From Funneliformis mosseae (taxonomy: Eukaryota; Glomeromycota; Glomeromycetes; Glomerales; Glomeraceae), in assembly GCA_910592005.1 (NCBI GenBank), contig CAJVPP010002458.1, positions 1 through 14,811 on the forward strand: DNA of 14,811 bases. The letters run 5' to 3'. The translations under genes and the position numbers were made by a program. The notes below the pieces were generated by a model, which saw only the letters and a list, made by a program, of their open reading frames with translations, was not told the DNA's origin and did not search any database. Each line of letters opens with the position of its first letter. The stretch's first letter is position 1. Shown here piece after piece: positions 1 to 7,830 of the stretch.

Positions 1-366
1 CGAAGAAAAAGCTGTATTTTAGTCAACTTTTCAAAAATAAACTGATTTTTTTTACTTTTTATAATAGAAACATGCCTCCAACTATCAAATCAGACGAAAC
101 TTAAGTTGAATTTTTCTGATTTTTTACTTTCTATAATAGAAACATGTTTTCAATTATCAAATCGGACGAAACTTAAGTTGAATTTTACTGATTTTTTGCT
201 TTTTATAATAGAAACATGCCTTCAACTATCAAATCGGACGAAAATTATATTGAATTTTAGTCAATTTTTTACTTTTTATAATAGAAACATGCCTACAACT
301 ATCAAATCAGATGAAACTTAAGTTGAATTTTAGTCAATTTTTCTGATTTTTTTTTACTTTTTTTTT
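1..366. repeat. 72-bp tandem repeat, truncated by the left edge
   Basis: The motif ATAATAGAAACATG recurs at 61, 133, 205 and 278, giving periods of 72, 72 and 73 bp. Each is followed by an (A/C)A(A/T)CTATCAAATC-like stretch and then by a CGAAACTTAAGTTGAATTTT-like segment. The first bases of the window (CGAA...TATTTTAGTCAACTTTTC) match the end of that segment, so a further unit starts before the window. The last unit, from about 310, is longer and fades into a T run. Because 72 is a multiple of three, one frame (106-321) stays open and encodes a 24-residue repeat. I regard that frame as a by-product of the period, not a gene. Confidence 0.9.
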
Positions 367-599
367 GAAAATAGCAATATTACTATAATGAATATTTAGG
401 ACGATTTAAGGGAATTTTAGGAGGAAAATGAATTATATTTTTATTATTTTACATAGTTTTTCTATTTTTACTTATATTTTTAAAATAGGAAATTAATCAG
501 TAGGTTTTGGTAATATTTATGTTATAATTTTGCGAATTATATTAGGTTTTTATTATTAATAAAATTATAATATTTAATAAAATTAATTAATATAATATA
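367..599. other. AT-rich intergenic stretch, nothing recognised
   Basis: This is almost pure A and T with a few G-containing triplets around 395-430. I see no coding pattern, no inverted repeat of note and no tandem period. Confidence 0.6.
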
Positions 600-1120
600 T
601 CGATTTTATATGCTTATTTGACTGAATTGATACCAAACTGAGGCCAATTTTAAGCTAATTTATGGTTATTTAAATTCTAAATTGATATCAAATGATGCTG
701 AATTGAGATCAATTTTAGGCTGATTTATGGTTATTTAAGTTCTGAATTGATGCTAAATGATACTATATTGAGGTCAATTTTAAGTCGATTTATATTATTT
801 AAGTTTCGAATTAATGCTGAATGATGCTGATTATAGGCTGATTTATGGTTGAATTTAATCTGAATGGTTATATCCGATTGGAGTTAATCAGCATCTATCG
901 ACGTCTGAATTGTTGCTGAATTGAGGCCAGTTTTAGGCTGATTTATAGTTGAATTTAAGTTTTGAATTGATGCTGAATAACCATGTCCGATTGGGGTCAA
1001 TCGGCATCTATTAGCACCTATTTGTGCCAATTGGAAAATATGACAAATCGGCTATAAATAGTATCAAAATCAGCTTAAAATCAGCCATCTGATTTTTAGC
1101 TGATTTGGACTATTTCAACT
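600..1120. repeat. Degenerate repeat field, 65-bp and about 100-113-bp periods
   Basis: The phrase AATTTTARGCTGATTTATGG and its variants starts at 646, 711 and 776, exactly 65 bp apart. It returns in shortened form around 832 and 931. A second phrase, TCCGATTGGRGTYAATCRGC, occurs near 873 and again near 986, 113 bp apart. The recurring words are TGAATTGATGCTGAA, TTGAGGCCAATTTT and GGCTGATTTATGGTT. All six frames are closed repeatedly, so this is non-coding repeat DNA of unknown family. Confidence 0.75.
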
Positions 1121-1124
1121 AGTG

Positions 1125-1490
1125 TTTAAACTCGACTTGATTTGAGTTAATACAAGTTAACTTAAGCAATTTTTTTTATCGTTCAAGAAGAATGATGACA
1201 AATCGTTCAACTTGAATGATTTTTTTTATTATTTAAGAAGAATGATAATGAATCGTTCGCTCTTCTCTTCCCTTTCCCAATCTTTTTATTTTTTTTATTA
1301 TTTTTTTTCAAAATCGAATTGAGTTAAAATCGAGTTAAGTTAAATTGAGTCAAATTTAAAATTTATATAACAAATCAAATCAAATTGAAAGATTTTATAA
1401 AATAAATTTGACTCGACTCAACTTGAAAAAAGAGAGTCAAATAGAGTTGATCTTTAAACTCAACTCAACTCGACTCATTTGGAACTCTAC
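1125..1490. repeat. Composite palindromic repeat with CTCAA/CTCGA ends
   Basis: The left end (about 1126-1155) and right end (about 1395-1488) are built from short words such as ACTCGACTTGA, GAGTTAA, ACTCAACTCAACTCGACTC and their complements. Between them, at 1178-1258, lie palindromes of the form ATCGTTC-N5-GAATGAT: exact at 1178-1196 and 1202-1220, and a decayed copy ending at 1246, followed by a lone ATCGTTC at 1252-1258. The spacing is about 24-26 bp. The remainder is T-rich. The architecture of word-repeat flanks around a palindromic core parallels the larger element at 8764-9879, so I read this as a small non-autonomous repeat of related type. Confidence 0.6.
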
Positions 1491-1849
1491 ATTTACATAA
1501 TAAAATTTTTAAACTAAATAAATAATTTACTAAATATCTCATTAAATAATTCATTAGAAATTAAATATAATTATTATATATAAAAAGATATATAAAGATA
1601 TTATCAAATTTTTTAAAGAAATTTTTAAATAAATTAAATAATAACTTAATACTTTAATAATATTTAGATTCTATTTTTCAATTTATTAATCATATTTAAT
1701 TAATTTACTATATAAAATAAAAACAATATAATTAAATATCCTAATTTTAATCTAATAAGCAATCTTTAAAATTCAATAACTTTACTAATATTTAAATATA
1801 AGAAAGCTAATATAAAGTTTAATAATATTTATAAAGGTTTAAAGATATA
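1491..1849. other. AT-rich stretch, nothing recognised
   Basis: This is very AT-rich sequence dominated by AATAT, TTTAAAT and ATTATAT words. No open reading frame, repeat period or inverted repeat stands out. Confidence 0.6.
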
Positions 1850-2070
1850 ATTTGATCAAATTAATTTTGTAAAATATAAACTATGAATAGATTTATTTAG
1901 GTCAGGTCAAACAAGTTACTTAAATTAAGAAACTAAATCAAGTTAAACAAAAATTTTGACTTGCTTTAAATTTTTATTTAATTTAATCTAAAGCTTTAAA
2001 TTATCAAATTAGTTTAGATTAATCTAATCTAATACATTTATTAAATTAGATTAGATCAAAGATAAAAATT
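1850..2070. repeat. Palindromic AATCTAATCTAAT / CAAGTTAA repeat patch
   Basis: A perfect 12-bp inverted repeat, ATCTAATCTAAT at 2022-2033 and ATTAGATTAGAT at 2045-2056, is separated by 11 bases. Upstream, around 1935-1965, CAAGTTAAAC faces TTGACTTG in inverted orientation. The patch is built from short repeated words, like the flanks of the other composite repeats in the window. Confidence 0.55.
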
Positions 2071-2199
2071 TTAAAAAAAGTAATTATTAGCAAAAAATAA
2101 TGGAAGCATTAACACAATATCTGTTATTATTGTTGATAATAAAGATAAGTTCGAAACATATATTTCTTTGTTTTAATTAATGTATTAACATTTTAGTTC

Positions 2200-2300
2200 T
2201 TTCAACTAATCGATTAATCAACGATTAATTTGAATAATAATCGATTATAAATTTTATAAACGATTGATTAATCGAATACAAAATTTTTGACCGATTCGGA
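2200..2300. repeat. AATCGATTAATC inverted repeat patch
   Basis: TCGATTAATCAA at 2210-2221 is repeated in reverse complement as TTGATTAATCGA at 2264-2275, a perfect 12-bp stem around a 42-bp loop. The loop itself holds further CGATTA words (2222-2227 and 2231-2250). The patch ends near GACCGATTCGGACC. I read it as a small dispersed palindromic repeat. The family is not identified. Confidence 0.5.
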
Positions 2301-2419
2301 CCTCTAATTCATTTCAATGGATGATGTTCATTTTCGTTTTTCAGATGCACATTATCTAAAAATTGTCGTTCATCTTTCAATATATTTATCCTGTTATATA
2401 CAGTATTTTATAAAATCAA

Positions 2420-2782
2420 GGCAGAAATACTTCACAATAAATAAAATCGTAATAAATTAGAATCATGATGACATAAATGTACCAATATCTCAGCTTTCAA
2501 AGAAAGATACATAACCGAAGCTTCCTTTAGAATCAGTAGAGAGCTTGTGTTAGCAACCTACTCGCTAACCAGATGTCCTCAGACACTGGCAATCCCTCGG
2601 AGATGAACACAACGTGAAGAGAAAGAGTTGGTAATAGACCCTAAAAACGTGCAACTATGTCAGCTACTAAACAGGACTTGTTGGCATTGCAGTTATCTCT
2701 TTCTCTTTTTTATTACTAGAGATTGGAACCGGTTAAAAATATTTTAACTTGTTATTAACCGTTAAGGATTTTTAGATCATTT
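2420..2782. other. Less AT-rich block, no clear gene
   Basis: Base composition changes here. G and C are visibly more frequent than in the surrounding DNA, for example AGATGTCCTCAGACACTGGC at 2571-2590. All frames contain stops, and I recognise no protein motif or RNA gene. It lies directly downstream, in minus-strand terms, of the 94-codon frame at 2783-3067, so it could be its 3' untranslated or intronic sequence. That is a guess from position and composition only. Confidence 0.3.
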
Positions 2783-3067
2783 TCAACCTCTAGTGTTTGC
2801 AACTTCACGCACTTCCTTCCTATAATTTTTGATTTTTTCAATATATTCTACGCTTATAAAGGCGGTGTGAACATTCTCCTTCTTTGTAATTTCGTAATAT
2901 TTGCTGAAAATGTTGAAGTGACAATACCCTCTTTGGAAAAAATTCAAGTGCTTTCCGTAAGGGATACACGGTTCTACGATTGAAGTAGAATTGTGAAAAA
3001 TTTTAACCAAACCAAATAGTTTAAAACGAGATGAGGATGACCTACTGCGCAAACTACATATCGTCAC
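2783..3067 (-). CDS. Hypothetical protein or exon, 94 codons
   Basis: This is an open frame of 94 codons from an ATG, in a block of higher GC than its surroundings. The product starts with a Ser/Arg-rich N-terminus (MTICSLRSRSSSSRF), then a mixed region with Cys, Pro and aromatic residues (CIPYGKHLNFFQRGYCHFN). Its C-terminal third is Lys/Glu-rich and probably helical (EKIKNYRKEVREV). I see no signal peptide, membrane segment or named motif, and I do not recognise the family. In its favour are the composition and the lack of repeat character. Against it, it is short, it has no visible partner exon, and its upstream side is T-rich repeat DNA. It may be one exon of a spliced gene, a decayed gene end, or chance. 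Confidence 0.3.
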   Translation of the reverse strand: MTICSLRSRSSSSRFKLFGLVKIFHNSTSIVEPCIPYGKHLNFFQRGYCHFNIFSKYYEITKKENVHTAFISVEYIEKIKNYRKEVREVANTRG

Positions 3068-3107
3068 ATTCGGGCAACAAGGATATCCAGTCCAGTGATT
3101 CAGATAT

Positions 3108-3500
3108 ATTTATTTTTTATTTTTATTTTATTTTTTTTCTATTTTTTTTTTTTTTTTGTCTCGTGCCCGTACGGTCACTTCAGATCGCAGCGAACGAATA
3201 TTAAATTTCTTGCTCTTTTTTTTTATTTTAATTTTTAGAATTTGCGCCCTTTTTTCTTTAGGTTCGTTCCTCGGGTGCAAGTATAAGTAATATTTTTTTT
3301 AGTTTATATTGATTTTCCAGTGTTTCTTTTACATTATGTTCTTTTTTTAATTATTGGTTATTTTATTTTTATTTTATTTTTTTTTTAGGTGGGATCATTT
3401 CGATCTGCGGCAGCGGAAAGGCTTTTTATTTTTTATTATTTTTATTTTAAGCAGTATTTTTTTTTTTTTGATATTATTATTATTATTATTGGACTTGCTT
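3108..3500. repeat. T-rich low-complexity DNA with three GC-richer islets
   Basis: Long T runs are broken by three islets: 3160-3204 (CCCGTACGGTCACTTCAGAT then CGCAGCGAACGAA), 3240-3290 (TTGCGCCC...TAGGTTCGTTCCTCGGG) and 3388-3420 (AGGTGGGATCATTTCGATCT then GCGGCAGCGGAAAGG). The first and third are related: both read GRTCAYTTC-GATC-GC-AGCG, with small gaps. A TAATTATTATTATTATT-like microsatellite follows near 3472-3490. This suggests a degenerate dispersed repeat. No coding potential is seen. Confidence 0.5.
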
Positions 3501-3713
3501 CGAGGTATGTAATAAGCTAAAAAATCTCGATTATTACCATTTCCGAAAGCAGTTAACTTGATTTGGTCGTTAATATCCTTTTAAGTTATCCGGGAAACTA
3601 GACTATTTATGGAAAAATTGCAGATGGAAAAATATAAAAGTTATGCAAAGCAATAAAACTCATTGAAATAATCATCCGAGCAATTTAATAAAAAAATACA
3701 ATCAAAAAAAAAA

Positions 3714-4129
3714 ATGGTTTTAAAGTACGATTTAGAAAAGCCTTAAAAACTTGGAAACGAGAATTAAAGAATTAGAGCAAAGTAACGAAGGGTTACGTTC
3801 ATTATTCAAATATTTAGAAGAAAAGTATCATCTAAATATAAAGCAAGAAATTATTAATGAATTAGAAATAGACCTTGAATTAATTATTATAATACTACTT
3901 ATAGTTCAACTATTACAAATACTAATAAGGAAGACATCGAATTGCAAGATATCGAAAATTGACAAAACTCAATTGTAATAATTCTCAAATAACTAGTTTA
4001 TCAACATTACCTAACGCCTTAACAGTTCTCTGGTGTTCTAACACTAAAATAACAAGCTTACCAACATTACCAAATTCTTTAACTTTTCTTAACTCTTTTG
4101 CAGTGAACAGATATTGCATGTTCAATTAA
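3714..4129 (+). pseudogene. Broken coiled-coil + leucine-rich-repeat protein gene
   Basis: Protein-like sequence runs through four segments. It begins at the ATG at 3714 (MVLKYDLEK), shifts frame near 3741, and continues as a Glu/Lys/Leu heptad-rich stretch to about 3880 (METRIKELEQSNEGLRSLF-like, probably a coiled coil). It shifts again to an Asn/Thr/Ser-rich segment (3882-3959, NYYNTTYSSTITNTNKED), then to 3959-4129. The last segment holds two leucine-rich repeats of the form LxxLxCxNxQITSLPTLPNSL, including ITSLSTLPNALTVLWC and ITSLPTLPNSLTFL, and stops at TAA 4127-4129. The LPxLPxSL spacing resembles the short LRR type known from bacterial and some fungal or protist surface or effector-like proteins. 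Three frameshifts, or unrecognised introns, plus truncation after two repeats argue for a dead gene. The function of an intact relative would be protein-protein binding. Confidence 0.65.
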
Positions 4130-4149
4130 TAGTAAGAATGTTTTAAATC

Positions 4150-4245
4150 CTCTACAAATGTAAGTCAAATTATCCGGCCCACGTATTAAATCACCACCAG
4201 CCTGGTTCGGCCTCGTCTTAATTAAAATGCCCGCCCGGCCCGTTT
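4150..4245. repeat. GC-rich CCGGCCC / GCCCGCCCGGCCC patch
   Basis: A sudden GC-rich patch lies in AT-rich DNA: CCGGCCCACG near 4174, CACCACCAGCCTGGTTCGGC at 4193-4212, and GCCCGCCCGGCCCG near 4229-4242. The two CCGGCCC or CGGCCC words at its edges suggest a short dispersed repeat or the end of an element. An open minus-strand frame crosses it (4079-4279) but overlaps the leucine-rich-repeat remnant and has no recognisable product. Confidence 0.4.
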
Positions 4246-4259
4246 TTTTGAACGATTTT

Positions 4260-5432
4260 ACCAGGAGAATAACAATCAAAGTTTAAGGTATCGACAACGA
4301 AATCTTCTCTTCATAAGTTGCATCAACGCTCTATACCAAAAAAAAAGGATTTAATTCATCTCAAGTATTATGATATTGTGACATGGCACATACCATTAGA
4401 TTATTAGATTGTGAAGTTTTGATTTTTTCAATAAACGCACTTATTAATGATCTTTCTTTCCTTTTATTTTAAAGTTGTCAAGACGTTAATTTCGTTTTCT
4501 GCATCATCTTTGTTTATGTCAGATTCGGTAAGAGAGTCTTTCCATCAAAATGAGCTAAGCGATGACCGGCATCGAAAATTTCCCTCGCATATTATTTATA
4601 ATTATTCATACTTCCAAATTAGCCTTTAACGAAGGATAGTGATTGATGAACCAATCCCTCAGTATTAAATTTTATTAATGTTTATCTAAAAAAAAAAGAA
4701 CGAAATGTTTTGATTTCTTCCTTTTATATTATCGAAAAATATTTCTTGTTTTAAGTTCGTCGTATTAGAAGGTACAAGAGAAATTCATTAATTAATATGT
4801 TGTAAACGAATAAATTATTATCGAACCTTTTTATAATTTTCTCATTGATTTGATTAATGAAAAAGCATTTCGATTATTAACATTACATTATTATGATTTC
4901 TCCTTAGCCTTCTTATTGACGAAATAATCTTTTTGAGAAGGTTATCTATGCCGAAGCCTTGCGCCATTGAAACAAAGAGTCGAAGGCTTGCAAATATCAT
5001 AAAATGATGTTGTAAAGGTAAAAGAACATAAAAGGAACATACGGATCTGTCTTTAATGATTTCTATTAATAACGTTATAAGACGAAATAGGTTGCGATCA
5101 ATATAATAAAGGAAGTTTATATCCTTAAAAATATGTTATCATAAATATAAAAAAAAAAATGAAAACACATTAGTAGACAATGCAAACCTATTATAAATCT
5201 AGTTGTTTTCATCACGGGTATTTTAGCAAATGACGTCAATCATTTGTTATTTAACGAATGCCATATGATCGTGCTGATTGTTCTTTGGCGAATTTTTGTT
5301 TTCGATCATCCTTAGGACAAATAACTAACTTCTTTTATTTTATTTGGTTTGTATTGTTTTTATGTAATTTTTTTTTCAAAAAGAATAAAGCAAAAAATAA
5401 CATTTTATTATTTTTAAGGTATCTTTTAAACG
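4260..5432. other. AT-rich intergenic region, nothing firmly recognised
   Basis: There is no convincing gene, repeat or RNA here. A possible exon-like piece lies at 4473-4530: a TTTATTTTAAAG acceptor-like edge, a short open stretch, then GTAAGA at 4528. It has no supporting partner exon. The short frames at 4447-4629 and 5258-5473 have unremarkable AT-driven composition. A less AT-rich stretch at 4915-4995 shows no motif. Confidence 0.5.
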
Positions 5433-5499
5433 ATGACTCGACAAACTCGACAGGTTCGCGTTCAAGGTGTTAATCGTGCTATTGTCGCGCCAAGGCGAC

Positions 5500-5672
5500 G
5501 TTTTTTTCTTCAACTTCCCTTCTTCCATCTCCCCTCAGTTCCCTCTTCTTCTGTTCTTCAACAGCTGTATCTTCGTCTATTTCCCTTCTTAAACAGCTGC
5601 TTCTTTTTCTCTTTCTTCCTCCATTTCTTCCACTTCTTCCGATCTTTTCACTCTCCTTCGTTCTCTTCTCCA
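5500..5672. repeat. Long polypyrimidine tract (plus strand C/T)
   Basis: Some 170 bases are overwhelmingly C and T on the plus strand (CTTCTTCC-type words), interrupted by few purines such as CAACAGCTG and AAACAGCTGC. The complementary purine strand leaves a Lys/Glu/Arg-rich minus frame open (5479-5673). The plus frame from the ATG at 5433 is also open and runs into the integrase remnant. Both openings are explained by composition. The tract is C-richer than the T runs elsewhere, so it may be a relic of a Ser- or Glu-rich coding region or of a simple repeat. Confidence 0.5.
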
Positions 5673-5699
5673 TCTTTAGCTTATTTACCTCACTTTACC

Positions 5700-5949
5700 A
5701 CATTTTGTGGAATTGGTAAACTACTTGAAAAGTGGATGGAAACAAATGATAGTACAAAATGGAGTTTTGGTTTAATGGGCAATGAATACTACTATTTGTC
5801 TTACTGCTCAACTTCTTTATCAACTAGTTTTTGGAAATAAACCTAAAAATAATTTGGGATTTTTACATGCTCTACAATGGGTTGATGCAATTTTTTTGAA
5901 GCAAATATTTCTGAAAATAAATCTAATGAACAAAATAAAATTAAGTATG
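5700..5949 (+). pseudogene. Retroelement integrase fragment (C-terminal part of catalytic core)
   Basis: Three frame segments join into one protein-like sequence. 5712-5775 reads GKLLEKWMETNDSTKWSFGL. After a frame change at 5776 it reads WAMNTTICLTAQ then LLYQLVFGNKPKNNLG. After a slip in the T7 run at 5891-5897 it gives an Asn/Glu/Lys-rich tail (EANISENKSNEQNKIK). The W..AMNT.....T..YQLVFG pattern is the block that follows the catalytic Glu helix in retroviral-type (rve) integrases of LTR retroelements, compare AYNTS......P..LLFG. The DDE residues lie upstream and are not present. The Tc1-like element at 5950 is inserted in or just after the tail. The 135-codon frame from 5433 spans the first part, but its N-terminus is unrelated to integrase. 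This is a decayed fragment, probably KRAB-A/integrase-like fungal type. Confidence 0.6.
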
Positions 5950-7078
5950 TACACTCCCCAGTCAAAAGTGTTGGACCATGTGATTTTCGATACTCAAATT
6001 AATGTAATTCTATTGATTATAACATTTGATAAAATGCATAAAAATGAACCAAATATTTTCCCACATAGTTAAGAGCTTTAATATTTGAAAATATATATAT
6101 ATATATATTTAGTGTTAAACTAAACTATATTTAAACTGTATTAGAAAAACTATCTAATAATTAATATCAAGACTATCTAGCTTGATTTCACTAAAAACTA
6201 ACTAATTACTGTAAAACTAACTAAGAATTGACTAGAAACCAACTGGAAATCAACTGATGAGAATATATAAAATTCCTATCCTAAAAATCTAAGAACTTAT
6301 TGATTTGAACAAGGTGAAAAAATTAGCTTCTGAAAAGGTGTTTACAGCAAACGAAATATTATAGATATTCTTATCCATTATATATCATTTTTTATTATTT
6401 CAAAATGATGTTCATCATTGTATTTGGTGTTATCATCATAAAATTATGATATAAATTATTTAATTTCCACTGTAAAATCAGGAAAATAAGACATAATAAT
6501 TTAGAAGTATTTTATGAAAAAATAATATTGGAGTTTTAATTCAAGTTTCTTATAAATTGTAAGGTTAAAAAAATTCTTTTTCCTTTACTTATGAGTTAGA
6601 ATATATTTTTTAAAACGAAATGCATCAGTTCCTTAGGCAAAGCAATTAAGCAATAGATAGAAAATATGGTGATTTAATCTCAAATATTTTATGGTCTATA
6701 TAACCTTCTGACTTCAATACAATTGAATATTATCTATAGAATGTTTTAAACAGAAAGGTTTGTAAATATAACTATATCTAAAAATTCTTGAAGAATTAAT
6801 GGTTATTTTTAAGGAAAAAATGGAATAAAATTGAAAGACATTTTAAAAAATTTAGTATAAAGAGTGTTGAGAAGGATTTAAGCTGTAGTAGATAGCAATA
6901 GTAATCTAACTAAATACTAATTATTTTTATAAAAAGTTTGTTTTTATAAATAAAATAAAAAAATTATTATGTAAAATTACTTATTAAAATTTTTTATAAT
7001 TAAAAAATTGAAGTTGGCTATTAAATTAAAAATTGCGATAATTTTAAAGTGATTCTATACTTTTGACTAAAAAGTATA
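5950..7078 (+). mobile_element. Decayed Tc1/mariner element, TA-flanked
   Basis: The left inverted end starts after TA at 5950-5951 with CACTCCCCAGTCAAAAGTG. The right end, read on the minus strand before TA at 7077-7078, is CTTTTTAGTCAAAAGTAT. Ten central bases (AGTCAAAAGT) are identical. The C-run of the left end appears as a T-run in the right, so the ends differ mostly by C-to-T change. The interior of 1125 bp is a little shorter than the usual 1.3 kb of Tc1 elements. It carries a transposase C-terminal relic on the plus strand (6612-6920). An (AT)n microsatellite lies at 6091-6109. The insertion lies directly next to the integrase remnant. Confidence 0.75.
6612..6920 (+). pseudogene. Tc1-family transposase, C-terminal relic
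   Basis: The tail of a Tc1 DDE transposase can be traced through stops. 6692-6742 reads WSI*PSDFNTIEYYL*, against the family block WPAQSPDLNPIENLW. The catalytic Glu codon (GAA 6725-6727) survives. Further on come NVLNRKV (6743-6763) and KKWNKIE (6815-6835), matching the EEWNKI helix. After a frameshift near 6860 it ends RRI*AVVDSNSNLTKY with TAA at 6918-6920. That is the classic Tc1 C-terminus (RRIQAVIDSxGxxTKY). Stops sit where CAA or CAG (Gln) and TGG (Trp) are expected, and Pro-to-Ser and Leu-to-Phe changes are C-to-T. I could not trace the N-terminal DNA-binding domain or the first two Asp residues with any confidence. Confidence 0.75.
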
Positions 7079-7640
7079 TTATTCTAATAATATTTATTTT
7101 TTGATTATTAAACCATCCTTATAGTCGAGGCAAGCCTGTAAATATTACTCCTGTTCTTCTTCTTAGCTGTGGTTTTTGATAAAATAATAAATTGCTCCAG
7201 CCAAAATAGCTAAGGTTACCAAAACTTTTATATTATAAAATTAAATATATAATAATAAAATTTTTATAGAATATTGATGATAATACAAATACATAGCATC
7301 ACTTTTTTTAGAAAATGAATTTAATAATAATGTAAATTATTTAAAATTAAATTTTTTTTAATAATTTTAAATTTATGCTTTAATCATCTTTTAGAATAAT
7401 AATAAATTTGATATGAATAATACAAATATTCTTTTAAAAGTAATTCAGATTCTTTAGATTCTTATTTAGAAAATAATTCAAATTTTCAGATTCTTTTTAA
7501 AAAAAAATATAACAATAATTCAAATATTAAAATAATTCTCTTAGAAATACATTTAAAATTCCTCAAATGTGTGATTTTAAGTATATGTGATGTGACTTAG
7601 TTGAATATATCTTAATAATTAGCAATTCTATCCAGGTGAT
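7079..7640. other. AT-rich region with faint coding traces
   Basis: There is no intact gene. Around 7439-7480 one frame reads SNSDSLDSYLENNSN, and around 7543-7600 another reads RNTFKIPQMCDFKYM*CDLVEYI. These look like amino-acid sequence rather than random AT codons, but I cannot join or identify them. They may be the remains of one decayed gene. The motif GGTGATGCTCTGGGATCACT at 7636-7655 contains a short imperfect palindrome and may be the edge of a repeat. Confidence 0.3.
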
Positions 7641-7669
7641 GCTCTGGGATCACTTCATGATAAAAAAAG

Positions 7670-7830
7670 GGTAAAGTTTTAACAAATTCTAAAATAAGTT
7701 AGGTTTATTTAGATTGGGTTAGAGTTGAAATTAAAATTATTTTAGGTTAAAATTAGATTATATTAGAATAAAGTTTGGGTTATGACCTGATTATGATTTA
7801 GTTATAGATAATTAAGATAAGAATTTATAT
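7670..7830. repeat. Degenerate GGTTAAAATTAGATT-type word repeat
   Basis: Short words of the type TTAGGTTTATTTAGATTGGG, TTAGGTTAAAATTAGATTA and AAGTTTGGGTTATGACC recur every 20-50 bp without a fixed period. This resembles the word-repeat flanks of other composite repeats in the window. No inverted partner was found. Confidence 0.35.

Noticed and set aside
106..321. 71-codon open frame
   Set aside because: It follows the 72-bp tandem repeat exactly and encodes a 24-residue repeat. Openness is explained by the period.
3255..3285. tRNA B-box-like GGTTCGTTCC
   Set aside because: No acceptor stem, anticodon arm or A-box at the right distance is visible.
4079..4279. 66-codon minus-strand frame
   Set aside because: It overlaps the LRR relic antisense and crosses a GC-rich patch. 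There is no recognisable product.
4447..4629. 60-codon plus frame with possible splice edges
   Set aside because: The acceptor-like TTTTAAAG and donor-like GTAAGA have no matching partner exons. Composition does not differ from flanking AT-rich DNA.
5258..5473. 71-codon plus frame, Phe/Leu/Asn-rich
   Set aside because: The residues follow the T-rich base composition. There is no motif, and the frame ends inside a different frame that leads to the integrase relic.
5479..5673. 64-codon Lys/Arg/Glu-rich minus frame
   Set aside because: It is the complement of a polypyrimidine tract, where stop codons are rare for compositional reasons.
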